DNA of 64,000 nt from Cephalotus follicularis (lineage: Eukaryota; Streptophyta; Magnoliopsida; Oxalidales; Cephalotaceae), in the NCBI GenBank assembly GCA_001972305.1, contig BDDD01002909.1, positions 32,927-96,926 of the forward strand, in the 5' to 3' direction. The notes below the pieces were generated by a model. It ran no database searches, was not told the origin of the DNA, and worked only from the letters and a program-made list of their open reading frames with translations. The position numbers were made by a program, and so were the translations under genes. Positions 53,964-64,000 of the stretch are shown in pieces. How positions within the stretch are numbered: position 1 is the stretch's first letter; each line of letters begins with the position of its first letter.

Positions 53964-56420
53964 ATGTCCTCCTCAACGTCCTCGTCCTCTCTATCTGGCA
54001 ACCCAATGGCGAGAACAAAGCAGACGAAGAGGCTCGTCAGAGGCCCTGAAGTGGTTGCCCGTGCGTCTACGGGAGTAACAGTAACGGTCCGCCCCCTAGA
54101 TATGGAGGTGGAGATGGGGGCCTCCGCCGCTGGGAACCCCAACGTTGAGGCCACTGGGGCCGGGGTCCAGGTCTTCCGGGCGGATTTCGAAGACTCCACC
54201 ATGCGCCCACACAAACTGGCGCTGCTGGCCAAGGAGTACGCCATCCCCGGCGGGCTGGATTTGGAGATTCCAGCCTACCCCCGGGATGCCACTGTAAGCC
54301 ATCCGGGGCACGTCGTGGTGTTCCAGGATGCTCTGGAGCATGGACTGAGGCTCCCACTGCACCCGTTCTCTATCTCCGTCCTCAAGCACTACCAAATCCA
54401 CCCCTCCATGCTGCAGGCTCAGTCCTGGGGGTTCATTATGGGCTTCCTCGTGCGGTGCATGGAAGCGGGGGTGGTACCCACCGTCGGTCTGTTCAAGGAA
54501 TTCCACAGTGTGGCCCCTACTCCTAAGAAGCGCGGCTTCCATTTCAAGTCACGTGTGGGCCACCCCCGACTGCTGGCCGAGAATAACAAGTCCATCAAGC
54601 GTTGGAGGGAGAAGTACTTCCTGGTTAAGAACCTTCCTGGCTTCACGCCCTGCCCGTGGCCAGATTCTCAAGACATTGGGCGCCTGAACCAGAGATCATA
54701 TCTGACCAGGGAGGAGGCTGAGGGCTCGAGGAGGCTCTCGACCCTTGGGCCGGAGGACGTGCTGAAGGTCGTGTCCAAGGGCCGCCTGCGGAGGCATGGG
54801 CTGAGCATGTCTGTGGGCCGCAGGGTCAGTCTGGAGTTGGAGGCCGAGGAAGGGCCCCAGGGGGCGCAGGGAGAGAGAGGACAAGGCAGTCAGGGGGGAG
54901 CTGCCCCCTCCGCGGCCCCGCAAGGAGAGAGCCGTACTATGCTTCTCCTAGGACTAGTTTGTTTTTGTGAATGTGCTAACTTTTTCAAGGTCTAACTGTT
55001 TCTCTCTTTGCTTGTGCAGAAATGGCCCGACCGGACTCTGCCTTAGAACTGCTGAGGGCTGGGCACGAGCAGGGCCGCTCAGATGACCCTGAGACGCAAA
55101 GGAGGGACGCCGAGCGGAGGCGGAAGGCCCTGGAGAAAACTCGAAAGGCGTCGGAGAGGAGGGCGGCTCAGCGCGCCGAGGTGAGGGCAAGGCTGCAGGA
55201 GTTGCCCCAGACTCTATCTTCGGAGGCCAGGGAGGCTGATGATGCTGAGGAGAGAGAAGTCAGGGAGGCAAGGGCGGCAGCGGCCAGGCAGGCCAGGGCT
55301 GCGGCGACCTTGGCTGTAAAAGAAAGGGAGGCCAGGGCTGCGAAGGCCCGGGCGGTGGAGGAGGAGTGCGCCACTGAGGTCGCTCGTGATGCTGAGGCCA
55401 GGGCTGCCGAGGGGACCGTGGCTGAGCGAGGGGCCCCGGGCGCCTCTGTCAGGGAGCCTATGTCAGACGGGGAGCTGGACCGCCCCACGAAGAGGCCACG
55501 GACAGATACGGGGAAGGCCCCCGCGGTCGAGGCCGTTGAGCAACGCCTGTGCGACCCCGACCACCCTTACCCTGCCGCGGAGCTTGCACAGGTTAGGGAC
55601 ATTCTGGGGGAGCTTGGACGCGCGGGGGTGTGTCTGAAGACGCCGGGGGTGGCCGCAGAGCTGGGCAGGCGCCCATGTTTCCCTACGAGACAGGGATAAG
55701 GGCGGAGTGGACGGTCGGCTAGCTCTGGACCAACCTCTTCCAATGCTGCGAGCGGGTAAGCCTTCCTATCTTCAACCTTGTCTTTTTGAACTTAAAGTTT
55801 CTTGTACTGCTTGTATTGACATGTTTACCTTTTCATAAGCTATGATCAACGGCCATCTCCTGATGGAGAGGACCGACCAGGAGTCTAGCTTGAATGAGCA
55901 GCTGGGGGCCGAGAACGCTGAGCTGAGCAGGTCCCTGGCCGCAGCTCGCACCCAGTTAGAGGAGGTGATGGGGGTCCAAGAAAGGATGGCGGCCGAGAAG
56001 GAGGAGGCCGTTCAGGAAGCCCAAAGGGAAAGGGGGCTCAAAATTGCAATGATCGAGCGGGCGGTCGGGCTCGACGTCCGGATCGATGCCTTGACCATCC
56101 AGCTGGCTAAGTGTCAAGAGCTTGGGGACGCCCAGGCTAGAGCCGCTGCAGAGAGGGCCGTCCTTGACTTCAAGGCCTCGGCCGAGTACCGGGACGCGAT
56201 GGACCAGACTGTGGAGCTATACAAAGCTTCCGAGGACTTCAACCGCGAGGTCCTGAAGAAATCCTCGGCCAATTTTCACCGGGGGTACTACACCTGCCGA
56301 AACATGGTGGAGTGTTTCCCAGACCTTCCGCTGGAGTCCTTTGTTTGTGGCCCCGCTGTTGCCGAGTATGACTTCATCCCGGATAGTGGATATACCCTCG
56401 GGGGACGAGGCCTAGGCTAG
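53964..56420 (+). CDS. Antisense extra gene of Tat-like element (three exons)
   Basis: Exon 1 is 53964-54933, exon 2 55020-55755, exon 3 about 55840-56420. The first intron (GT at 54934, AG at 55018-55019) joins the frames exactly. Exon 1 encodes a globular domain (LPLHPFSISVLKHYQIHPSM, WGFIMGFLVRCMEAGVVPTV, WREKYFLVKNLPGF) like the putative gypsy-type transposon domain Pfam calls Transposase_28. Exon 2 is an Ala-Glu-Arg-rich coiled coil with a basic PTKRPRT stretch. Exon 3 is a second coiled coil ending in FPDLPLESFVCGP. The 3' end of exon 2 carries a frame change near 55670 and a TAG near 55720, so this copy may be inactive. It runs opposite to gag-pol. No function is known to me. Confidence 0.75.
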
Positions 56421-56481
56421 CTCTTTTTTGTTTTTGCCTTGTAATTTTTCTTTTCTTTAACACTGTAATCTTTGAACTTTC

Positions 56482-56487
56482 AATAAA
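56482..56487 (+). terminator. Poly(A) signal of the antisense gene
   Basis: AATAAA about 65 bases after the stop at 56420. Confidence 0.65.
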
Positions 56488-57620
56488 ATGAAGTGTTATT
56501 TCATTTGACTTGTCTTTTTTTGCTTACATGCTTTAACAATTCTCATAGTACCTGGGGGGCATCGCGCCCCCTGGCCCCCTTAGGGCAGTTGCACATGAAC
56601 TATCGCAACAATCCTATAACTTGATAAACTTAACCACTTAGGTTTTGTAGTTCTCTCGGGTCAATGAAGTATAAACAATATAACAATCTCTGGGCTTGGC
56701 CGCCCAACCCCAATAGTCCCCTTAGGACAAAAAGGCACTTATTGCACAACTGCCTTTGAGTTTCGATCACCCAAGCTTGGTAGTCCCTTTGGGACACCTC
56801 ATTTTAAAGACGCTTAGGTAAAAAGGACCTGGCCCGTGTAGGCTCTATCAGGTCCGTGGGCTAGGCGTCTGGTCACCTCGGGCAAGTTCCTATGGGTTTG
56901 CCGCGCGGGTTGTCGTCTGGCTCAGCGGGTCGCGGGCCAGGTCGTCTAAGCTTGCAGTCCACGTAGGGACACTTGTGATAAAGTGCTCAGTACGATGAAC
57001 TTGATCGTTGCGAGTTCCCATGGGTTCGCCTCTCAGGACACGACTTTAGGTCCGGTCGAACAAGTTCCTGTGGGGTTGCCGACCGGGGGTGCTCCCTAGG
57101 GAGTCTTATATCTTCCTTGGAAGCCTTCGCGTGCTCCCCGGGGGGAGGCTTTTTGCCGGGTCTGTCCCCCTGGGGGCATGTGCCCTACTGGGGATGGGCG
57201 GAGCACCTAGGCCGGCTCGGGGTTCTTGAGGAAGAAGAAGGAGTTTGCCGTAGTTTTGGCCATACTCCCGACCTCGGACCAGCCTGGCCCCTGGGGGGAT
57301 TTTGTCCCTTGCGCCTTGGTGGAACCCTCGGCTACGCAACCGGGGTGAAATGACGCCTCCTTAGCGTAGGTTGATCATTTGGGGGAAGCTGGGGTGGTTC
57401 CCCCTGCTTAACGTTGTTGGGGCTGCCCCCCCGGGGGGGATTTGTATTGTTCCCCTGGTAGGGAGGCTTTGTTTGGTCGGCGGCTGTTCAGAGGTTTAAG
57501 GACATGAACATTGGACCTCCGGCCCCTTGCAAACTTGGAACTATCTTGAATACAATTTTTTGTCGAAAAGAGTGTTTTATTTCCTTTTTGAGTTTGTGTA
57601 CATTTAACTATTGGTAATAT
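56488..57620. repeat. Non-coding spacer of H with dispersed short motifs
   Basis: AGTCCC[C/T]TT[A/G]GGACA-like units occur near 56572, 56714, 56781 and 56955, and AGTTCC[T/C][A/G]TGGG[T/G]TTGCC-like units at 56883, 57012 and 57061. No gene is visible between the antisense gene and the integrase end. Confidence 0.65.
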
Positions 57621-57624
57621 TTTC

Positions 57625-58653
57625 TCAGATGCTCGGCATTCCAAGCTCTGGCAATCTCCCCCCCCCCAGAGTTTCAAGTTTGAATGTTCCGGGTCGGAGT
57701 ACTCTGGGGATCTTGTATGGCCCTTCCCAGGCAGGGGCTAGCTTCCCTCTCGTTCCCGTGGGGTCTGAGATTGCAGAGTTGCGTAGGACCAGGTCTCCCT
57801 GCCTTAGTGGTCTGGGGCTCACCCTCTTGTTGTAATAACGGCTCACCCTTTGTTGGTAAGCTGCAACTCTGATGGCGGCCTTGTCTCTAAGCTCTCCCAC
57901 CAAATCGAGGGGGCATCTGAGTCCTTCTTCATTATTCTACTCTGTGAAGTGCACAACCCTTGGTGACTGGACACCAATCTCCACTGGTATCATGGCCTCC
58001 GCCCCGAAGCAAAGACTGGAAGGGGACTCCCCAGTGGTTGTCCGGGGAGTAGTTCTATATGCCCACAAAACACTTGATAGCTCCTCGGTCCATCTTCCTT
58101 TGCTGTCTTCTAGGCGCTTCTTCAAGCCAGAGATGATTTCTCTGTTTATTACCTCTGCTTGGCCATTGCTTTGAGGGTAGGCCACTGAGGCGAGTCTATG
58201 CTTTATTCTCCATTCTTGGCAAAAGTCGCGGAAAGCCTGGTAGTCAAACTGTTTCCCATTATCTGAAACTATTATCCTGGGGATTCCGAATCTGCAAATG
58301 ATGGACTTCCACACGAAACTTTCCGTGTTTTTCTCTGTGATGGTGGCCAGGGGTTCCGCCTCTACCCACTTAGTGAAATAATCTACTGCCACAATGAGGA
58401 ACTTCCTCTGGTCTGTGGCCATTGGAAGTGGTCCTACGAAATCCATCCCCCATTGTGCGAAGGGCCAGAGGGTCGTTATAGATGTCAGGGGTTGTGAAGG
58501 TCTTCTGCTTATGTTCGCGTTCCTCTGGCACTTGTCACATCTTCTTACTAAATCAACAGCATCTTGGTGAAGAGTAGGCCAATAGTAGCCTTGCCTCACC
58601 AGCTTGTGGGATAACGTCCTGCCCCCTGTGTGGTTGCCACACACTCCTTCGTG
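57625..58653 (-). pseudogene. Element H integrase
   Basis: Integrase follows the RNase H domains in the same frame after a TAG at 58654-58656. The zinc domain ends CDKCQRNANIS. The catalytic core has WGMDFVGPLP (Asp), IIVSDNGKQF (Asp) and YPQSNGQAEVINREI (Glu), all intact. A second TAG at 57934-57936 precedes the C-terminal part, which keeps VSRYYNKRVSPRPLRQGDLV and LAPAWEGPYKI. No chromodomain follows, as expected for Tat. Each stop is a single base change from a sense codon. Confidence 0.92.
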
Positions 58654-58656
58654 AAC

Positions 58657-60738
58657 CTACCTTAGATCATAATCGGCTTCTTGGGGGGCCAGACATCTCA
58701 GCCAGGGAAATGAAAAAGACCTTTTGTAAAGAACCCCCTCACGGAGTTGAAATCTGTTAGCTCTGTACACTAGTTTCCTCGCCTCCGCGGGGTCTTTGGG
58801 CAAGATTCCGTCCCTCAGCCAATAGATGAAGGAGGTCATCCAGTTCGGCTCCTGTGGTATGTCTACGTCCATCACCTCTGCTTCTGAGATGGTTGTCCTG
58901 TCCAAGTAGTGTATCATCACGGTTTGGTTCCTTTCTAGCTCCCCCGTAGTGGCCAATTTGGACAGCTGGTCTGCTCGGGCGTTCTCCGCCCTGGGTATCT
59001 TCGTAACATTGAGGACTTCGAAAGCAGGCTTCAAACTCTGGAAGTGTGATAAGTATTTCACCATCGAATCCTCTCGGGGCTCGTATTCTCCGCAGGCCAG
59101 ACCAACCACTAACTGAGAGTTGCTGGAGACCTCTATCCTCCGCACCTCCAGGTGCTTTGCAATTGTCAGCCCAGCTATAAGGGCTTCCCACTCAGCTTCA
59201 TTGTTCGTGGCCTTGAAGCCAAACCTCAGGGCATACTCCAACGTCCACCCACTTGGACTCACCAGGAGCACCACTGCACCACTGCCCGTGAGGCAGGAGG
59301 AGTCGTCCACAGATAACCTCCAGCTCTCCCTCTCGCTCTCGGAGGGGTTCTCCTCCATACACTCCGTGGGTGTATTATCTCCAACAAAGTCAGCCAGGAC
59401 TTGTGACTTGATCGCCGGTCTGGCTTTGAACTTCACATCATATTCGCCCAGATCGACCGACCACTTAATTAGTCTGCCCGAGGTGTCAGGCTTCGCGAAG
59501 ACTTGCCTGAGCGGCTGGTCAGTCAAAACCTTGATTGCATGAGCTTGAAAGTACGGCCTCAACTTCCGGGCTGCAATGATCAGAGCGTAGGCGAACTTCT
59601 CCACCTCCGGATACCTCCCCTCAGCGTCATTTAACGCCTTGCTCACATAGTACACCGGCCTCTGAACCTGCTCCTCCTCTCTGACCAGCACTGCACTCAC
59701 TGCGCCTGGGGCGGCCGCAAGGTACAAATACAAACTTTCCCCCTCCTTAGGCTTTGAAATCAGGGGCGGGGAAGCCAGGTACTCCTTCAGCTTGTCGAAA
59801 GCTGCTTGACATTCATCTGACCAGGAAAACCCCTTGGGGTCCCTCAGCACCCTAAAGAACGGGAGACATTTCTCTGCTGAGTTCGAGACAAACCGGCTCA
59901 GGGCTGCTATCCTCCCGCTCAGCTTTTGCACATCCCTAATGGTTTGGGGGGGCCTTAGATCTTGGACCGTCGAGATCTTCTCCGGGTTGGCTTCTATCCC
60001 TCTGTCCGAGACCATGAACCCCAGCAACTTTCCCGAGGAGCCCCCAAAAGTGCACTTAGAAGGGTTGAGTTTCATTTGGTATCTTCTTAGCACCTCGAAC
60101 GTCTCCCCCAGGTCTTTGATGTGGGGGCTCCCGCCTGGGGTTTTGACGAGCATGTCATCAACATAAACCTCCATGTTTCTCCCAATCTGGGGCTCAAAAA
60201 TCTTATTGACCAGGCGTTGGTAGGTGGCCCCCGCGTTCTTCAGACCGAAGGGCATGACCTTGTAACAGTACATCCCTCGGTCCGTGATAAAGGTTGTTTT
60301 TTCTTCGTCGGGCTTATGCATAGGGATCTGATTGTACCCTGAGTAAGCATCCAGGAAGCTCAGCGTTCTGTAGCCCAAGGTCGCATCCACCAGCTGGTCC
60401 ATCTTTGGAAGGGGGAAGTGATCCTTAGGGCAAGCCTTGTTGAGGTCTGTGAAATCAATGCACATTCTCCACTTGCCATTCGCCTTTTTGACTAGGACGG
60501 GGTTCGCCAGCCAGTTTGAGTACTGCACCTCTCTGACGAACCCTGCCTGCCTAAGCTTGCTCACCTCATCGGCTATTGCTTGCTGGTGCTCGGGAGTGAA
60601 GTTCCTCTTCTTCTGCCTGGTCGGGGTCCTTGCCGGATCCACACTTAATCTGTGAGTCATTACGCTTGGGCTGATCCCGGGGACCTCCTCCGCCGACCAG
60701 GCGAAAACATCTCTGTTGTCCCGGAGGAATGTTATCAA
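58657..60738 (-). CDS. Element H reverse transcriptase with two RNase H domains
   Basis: 693 codons from the first Met; the frame is open further upstream to the TAG at 60745. Reverse transcriptase: NPVLVKKANGKWRMCIDFTD, SFLDAYSGYNQIPMH and the catalytic VYVDDMLVKT (near 60160). The first RNase H spans about residues 330-450 and includes PVYYVSKALNDAEGRYPEVE. The second, archaeal-type RNase H, diagnostic of Tat, lies near residues 475-600: WRLSVDDSSCLTGSGAV, NNEAEWEALIAGL, and VSSNSQLVVGL, where Asn replaces the usual catalytic Asp. It should convert element RNA to DNA in particles in the cytoplasm. As part of a polyprotein it cannot be made without passing upstream stops. Confidence 0.93.
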   Translation of the reverse strand: MITFLRDNRDVFAWSAEEVPGISPSVMTHRLSVDPARTPTRQKKRNFTPEHQQAIADEVSKLRQAGFVREVQYSNWLANPVLVKKANGKWRMCIDFTDLNKACPKDHFPLPKMDQLVDATLGYRTLSFLDAYSGYNQIPMHKPDEEKTTFITDRGMYCYKVMPFGLKNAGATYQRLVNKIFEPQIGRNMEVYVDDMLVKTPGGSPHIKDLGETFEVLRRYQMKLNPSKCTFGGSSGKLLGFMVSDRGIEANPEKISTVQDLRPPQTIRDVQKLSGRIAALSRFVSNSAEKCLPFFRVLRDPKGFSWSDECQAAFDKLKEYLASPPLISKPKEGESLYLYLAAAPGAVSAVLVREEEQVQRPVYYVSKALNDAEGRYPEVEKFAYALIIAARKLRPYFQAHAIKVLTDQPLRQVFAKPDTSGRLIKWSVDLGEYDVKFKARPAIKSQVLADFVGDNTPTECMEENPSESERESWRLSVDDSSCLTGSGAVVLLVSPSGWTLEYALRFGFKATNNEAEWEALIAGLTIAKHLEVRRIEVSSNSQLVVGLACGEYEPREDSMVKYLSHFQSLKPAFEVLNVTKIPRAENARADQLSKLATTGELERNQTVMIHYLDRTTISEAEVMDVDIPQEPNWMTSFIYWLRDGILPKDPAEARKLVYRANRFQLREGVLYKRSFSFPWLRCLAPQEADYDLR

Positions 60739-60747
60739 TTCCCCCTA

Positions 60748-61548
60748 CTCCGCCTCTCCGAGATGTGATCCGACTTGGAAGACTCTCTTGGAGTTGCCCG
60801 CCTCCAGCGGTGTTTGGACTACGTCTTCAACGGGGAACGGGCGCTCAGGCTCCAGGTCCCCCCTGAGCTCTACGTTGGCGATGAGGAGGACCTTGTCCTT
60901 CCCGCGGTCTTCAATGGCAGTCTTACAACATTGCCTGGCCACCTGCTGGTCCCCTCTGGCTTCTCTCACGCCAAATCTCGTAGGGAACTTCATAAGTAGG
61001 TGTCTCGTGGACACTATTGCCTCCATCATGTTCAGCCCCGAGCACCCAATTATAGCGTTGTACGGGCTGGGCTTGTCAACCACCAGGAAAGTCATTTGCA
61101 CCTGGGTTTGGCGAGGAGCTGTGCCTGCTACCACTGACAGGTCGATGGACCCTAGGGGATTGACCATTTCTCCTGCAAATCCGACCAGGGGGGTCTTTGC
61201 TGGCTTCAGCTGGTCGACCGGTATCCTTAACTGATCAAAGGCGTGTTTGTACAGCATGTCGGCCGAGCTGCCACTGTCAATCAGGATCCTCTTCGTGGTG
61301 AAAAGTTCTACCATGAGAGTCACTACCACGGGATCGTCATGAGGGAGGCGTACTCCCTCGTACTCCACCTCGGAGAAGGATATCGCCTCCTCCTCTCCAC
61401 CCGTCCTTAGCCTCTTGCCATGGTGGACCTGCTGCATCGCCAGGGACTGTCTTCCATAAGCTTTCCGGGCGTTCTTATGATCACCGTCGGATGCGACCCC
61501 CCCAGAGATGGTGTGGATAACACCCTTGGGCTTTTGCTGCAGCTCTTC
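60748..61548 (-). pseudogene. Element H protease region
   Basis: Open frame between TAG codons at 61549-61551 and 60745-60747. It begins with the Tat-conserved GVIHTISGGV and has the aspartic protease site RILIDSGSSADMLYKHAF (Asp-Ser-Gly intact) and PYNAIIGCSGLN. It is in the same frame as RT. In both flanking stops TAG is followed by GGGGAA. Confidence 0.9.
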
Positions 61549-61551
61549 CCC

Positions 61552-61830
61552 CTACCGGGGAGCCTCCTCTCTCCTTTGCTCCCTCCTTTCCTGGGGAGCC
61601 TCTCTATCTACATACTTACGTAAATGCCCCCTTCGGATCAGATCCTCGATCTGATTTTTCAGTTGTCTGCATTCCTCGGTATCGTGTCCATGGTCACGAT
61701 GGTACTGGCAGTATTTCTCTACGTCCCTTCTCTCTGCCGGGGACCTCAACTTCTCAGGCCACTGAATGGGGACCTTGTCTTGCTCCACAACAAGTATCCT
61801 GGTGCGGGTATCCAGGAGGCGGGCAAAGTG
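61552..61830 (-). pseudogene. Element H gag C-terminus (zinc-knuckle-like)
   Basis: In the pol frame: VPIQWPEKL, then YCQYHRDHGHDTEECRQL, the Cys-His knuckle variant of Tat gag, then an Arg-Glu-rich tail to the TAG at 61549. It is out of frame with the main gag; the change falls at the seven-G run 61837-61843. Confidence 0.85.
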
Positions 61831-63254
61831 GTTGTAGGGGGGGCTCCTCCTTGAGTCGCGCCTTCCCTCCTGGAGAGTTTGTGCCGAAGGTTGTCCTTGG
61901 TCAAGTCCGACCTCTCCCCATTCTTTTCCTTCTTCCCGGGGGCATTTCTTGAATACCCCTCTCTCTCCTCCTGATGGTCCGACCAGGGGGTTTTCTGTTT
62001 CCTGGCCACCATTTCCTCCTTGGCATTCACATATCTTTCTGCCTTCTTTAGCAGGTCGGCCATGTCCAAGGCGAGCCTATTCAGAAGGGAAAAAGTGAAT
62101 GAGGAGCTGTTCCTCAGACCGTTGCTCAGTACCGCCATGGCGAAAGATGGCTCCAAGTCTTTCACCGTGAGGGATTCCTTGTTGAACCTGCTCAGATAAT
62201 CCCTCAATGACTCGTCCCTTCCTTGCACTATGTTGATCAAATGGGTAGCATTTCTCCTCTGCGTGGTGCTGTTCAGGAACTTGGTGACGAACAGCTCCGT
62301 AAGTTGATCGAAATCCCCTACTGACTTCTGGGCCAGGGTGGAGAACCAAGACTGGGCGGAACCGGTTAGCGTGGACGGGAACCCCCGACATAGGGTGGCG
62401 TCTGAAGCATGGTGTACCAACATAGTTTGGATATAGGTGCGGACATGCTGGAGGGGGTCCGTAGTCCCGTCATATTTGTCGAGGTTGGGAAGCCGGAATC
62501 CACTAGGGATGCACTCTGCCATGATATCCGTTGTGAACGGATGGGCGGTGAGGCTGCGCACCTCCGCCAGGTATCCCTTCGGCTTTTCGGCTCCTTGGAG
62601 CCATTTCTCCACCTCCGCAAGCCTTCTATTGATTGCTTGCTCCACGTCTTCAATGTTCCTAACCCTGCTAGAAACACGCGACCCCTGGGACACCGCGGCC
62701 GCGTTGTCGTGTCTGTTCCCCTGTTCTGCTCCGGCCCTGCGCGAAGCATTGGTGCGCGCCGGTACCTGATCCACGCTTCTGGCCTCCCCTCGAGGGTCTA
62801 TGTCCATTGCCCGGTGCTCAGGACGCACCCTCCTGGGGCCGTTAGGTTGGTCACGGGAGGTTGAGGACTCCGTCCGCTGAGATGCATTGATCTCGGGTCT
62901 CCTTCCCAGGGGAATATTGTCCCCCGACCGCCTAAGGGGAAGTTCATCTCCCCTTGACGGGTTTCGCCTGGCATCTCGTGGGTGCCGTGCCTCCACCTCT
63001 AGTCTGTTAGGGCCAGAAACTTCTCGGATTGCATGCTGAATACGCCCGACCTGCTGCTGTTGGTTGGCTATAGTCGTAACCAACAGATCGGTGATACGCT
63101 CCACCCCTTGGAAAAGACGGTTGAGCTGCTCACCCGTAACTGGAGCTTGCTCTGCATCCATGGGGACTTGGCTGGTTTGGGCCGGGTTGTTCGCCACCGT
63201 ACGTTGGCTTCCACCTGCTGTGGAGTAATTGTTAGGGTTCTTCCTCGGAGGCAT
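61746..63254 (-). pseudogene. Element H gag, main part, frameshifted at its end
   Basis: 502 codons from MPPRKNPNNYSTAGG, about 45 bases after the primer binding site. The N-terminus is polar and Arg-rich. The capsid domain spans roughly residues 255-420: LPNLDKYDGTTDPLQHVRTY, LTGSAQSWFSTLAQKSVGDF and INIVQGRDESLRDYLSRFNK. The reading frame leaves gag at a run of seven C (reverse strand) and ends in an unrelated tail; the knuckle continues in the other frame. Confidence 0.9.
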
Positions 63255-63279
63255 GATTCTAGATGACCTTTCGCCGCGA

Positions 63280-63299
63280 TTCCCACAGAAAGCGCCAAC
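63280..63299 (-). other. Primer binding site of element H
   Basis: On the reverse strand GTTGGCGCTTTCTGTGGGAA follows the LTR end, resembling the TGGCGCC-type sites of Tat elements. Confidence 0.8.
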
Positions 63300-63948
63300 T
63301 GTTCATGCGGAAATCTCTCCTACAACAGTATCCCACGTGTAGGGGCTTGATTTGTATTTGGGGAATGTGTGAATCTGTCCGAGAAAAAGGGGTGAAGTAA
63401 TGGTGGTTGATGATCCCTGCACAAGCAAGAGAATGGAGAAAGGTCCAGGAGGTTATTCTCCCGGGGGCACTCCGAAGCTCAAGTTAGTTGTAGTACAGAG
63501 AATAATGGGTTATTTGTATGCTAGAAGAAGAGAAAAATGGCTGACCTTCGTATTGTGTTTCATTCTTGTATTTATAGGGATCCTTGTGATTGATGAGTGT
63601 CCCATCAGGAGTGGCTGCCCCTAGGGGGGGACGTTAGTGACCTTGACCTTTCTCTTGGACTCCTGCCCCTTTGGTGTGCGTAGTCGCATGCCCATTAATG
63701 AATGAGAGGGCTTTGGTGGCTTGTCTGTCTCTTTTCTTACATTGATGCGGTGGGGGAACATCTTATCCGAGTGGCTGCGCAGGCGTGCGACTTCCTACCC
63801 CCCGTGGCGTGTCAGATTGCCTAGAGGAGACCTTTCCCTTAATTGGTGATAAGACCCTTAGGTCAGACCGTCATTCCTTGGGAGGGCAGCTGGCGTCCTC
63901 CTCCCTGGACACGTGTTATTAGGTTCAAAACGAATTTTTTCTATATCA
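63300..63948 (-). repeat. Element H 5' LTR
   Basis: 649 bp. On the reverse strand it starts TGATATAG and ends CATGAACA. A TATAAATA box lies at 63569-63576 on the reverse strand, conserved in the other LTR. Confidence 0.94.
63569..63576 (-). promoter_or_regulatory. Element H TATA box (5' LTR)
   Basis: TATAAATA on the reverse strand, about 375 bases into the LTR; it should drive gag-pol RNA. Confidence 0.7.
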
Positions 63949-64000
63949 GGAAGTATTATTCTTTTATTAGTATCTTATAAATTAAAAACCAATAAACCAT

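Larger units (their letters stand above)
52497..63948 (-). mobile_element. Full-length Tat-like Ty3/gypsy element H
   Basis: 11,452 bp on the reverse strand, with LTRs of 648 and 649 bp, primer binding site, gag, protease, RT, RNase H, a second RNase H, integrase and polypurine tract in order. Dual RNase H and an antisense extra gene downstream of pol are known Tat-lineage traits. The two LTRs differ at roughly 20-25 positions by eye, so it is the youngest complete element here. Confidence 0.95.

Noticed and set aside
58757..59191. 144-codon reverse-strand frame and several plus-strand frames over element H pol
   Set aside because: They are shadows of the RT-RNase H frame at 58657-60738, without their own motifs.

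Overview
This 64 kb window is nuclear DNA of a flowering plant and consists almost entirely of nested LTR retrotransposons plus one CACTA DNA transposon. The evidence is plant-type primer binding sites for initiator tRNA-Met, Ty3/gypsy elements of the Tekay-like (chromodomain), Athila-like and Tat-like types, Ty1/copia elements including a Sirevirus-like one, and a CACTA element carrying a plant-type poly(A) polymerase fragment. I cannot name the species. I see no intact host gene, tRNA, rRNA or CRISPR.

Layout. 1-3048: non-coding DNA with short-motif and tandem repeats. 3049-23294: copia element A, split inside its reverse transcriptase by Tekay-like gypsy element B (6440-20559), whose 3' LTR is split by a CACTA element (15342-19512). 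23295-23580: fragment of a gypsy LTR (F1). 23581-42616: Athila-like element D. Its 5' LTR is split by Tekay-like element C (23835-37804), whose 3' LTR is split by Sirevirus-like gag-only element E (32336-37280). The gag-protease region of D is split by solo LTR G (39324-41441). 42617-50834: a 5'-truncated gypsy LTR (F2), split by two reverse-strand solo LTRs, I (43702-46633) and J (47679-50109). 50840-51560: reverse-strand copia LTR fragment. 51560-52496: unassigned. 52497-63948: a full-length reverse-strand Tat-like element H with 648/649 bp LTRs, a perfect 5 bp target duplication and an antisense three-exon gene. 63949-64000: flank.

Most insertions have target-site duplications that I could read directly: B [A/C]TGAG, CACTA CCA, C GCTGA, E ATTGT, G ACAGT, H GGAAG (I and J match at 4 of 5 bases). 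Order of events is therefore clear: CACTA after B after A; E after C after D. All coding regions are decayed to some degree. H is the least damaged, but its gag-pol is broken by one frameshift and four in-frame TAG codons.

The most striking signal is a family of short palindromic motifs with a TCGA core, scattered at irregular spacing inside the LTRs of nearly every family here, across both gypsy and copia. The second is a set of three stem-loops with a constant loop and different self-complementary stems in the leader of copia element A. All statements come from reading the sequence by eye; family names rest on recognised protein motifs and not on a database search.
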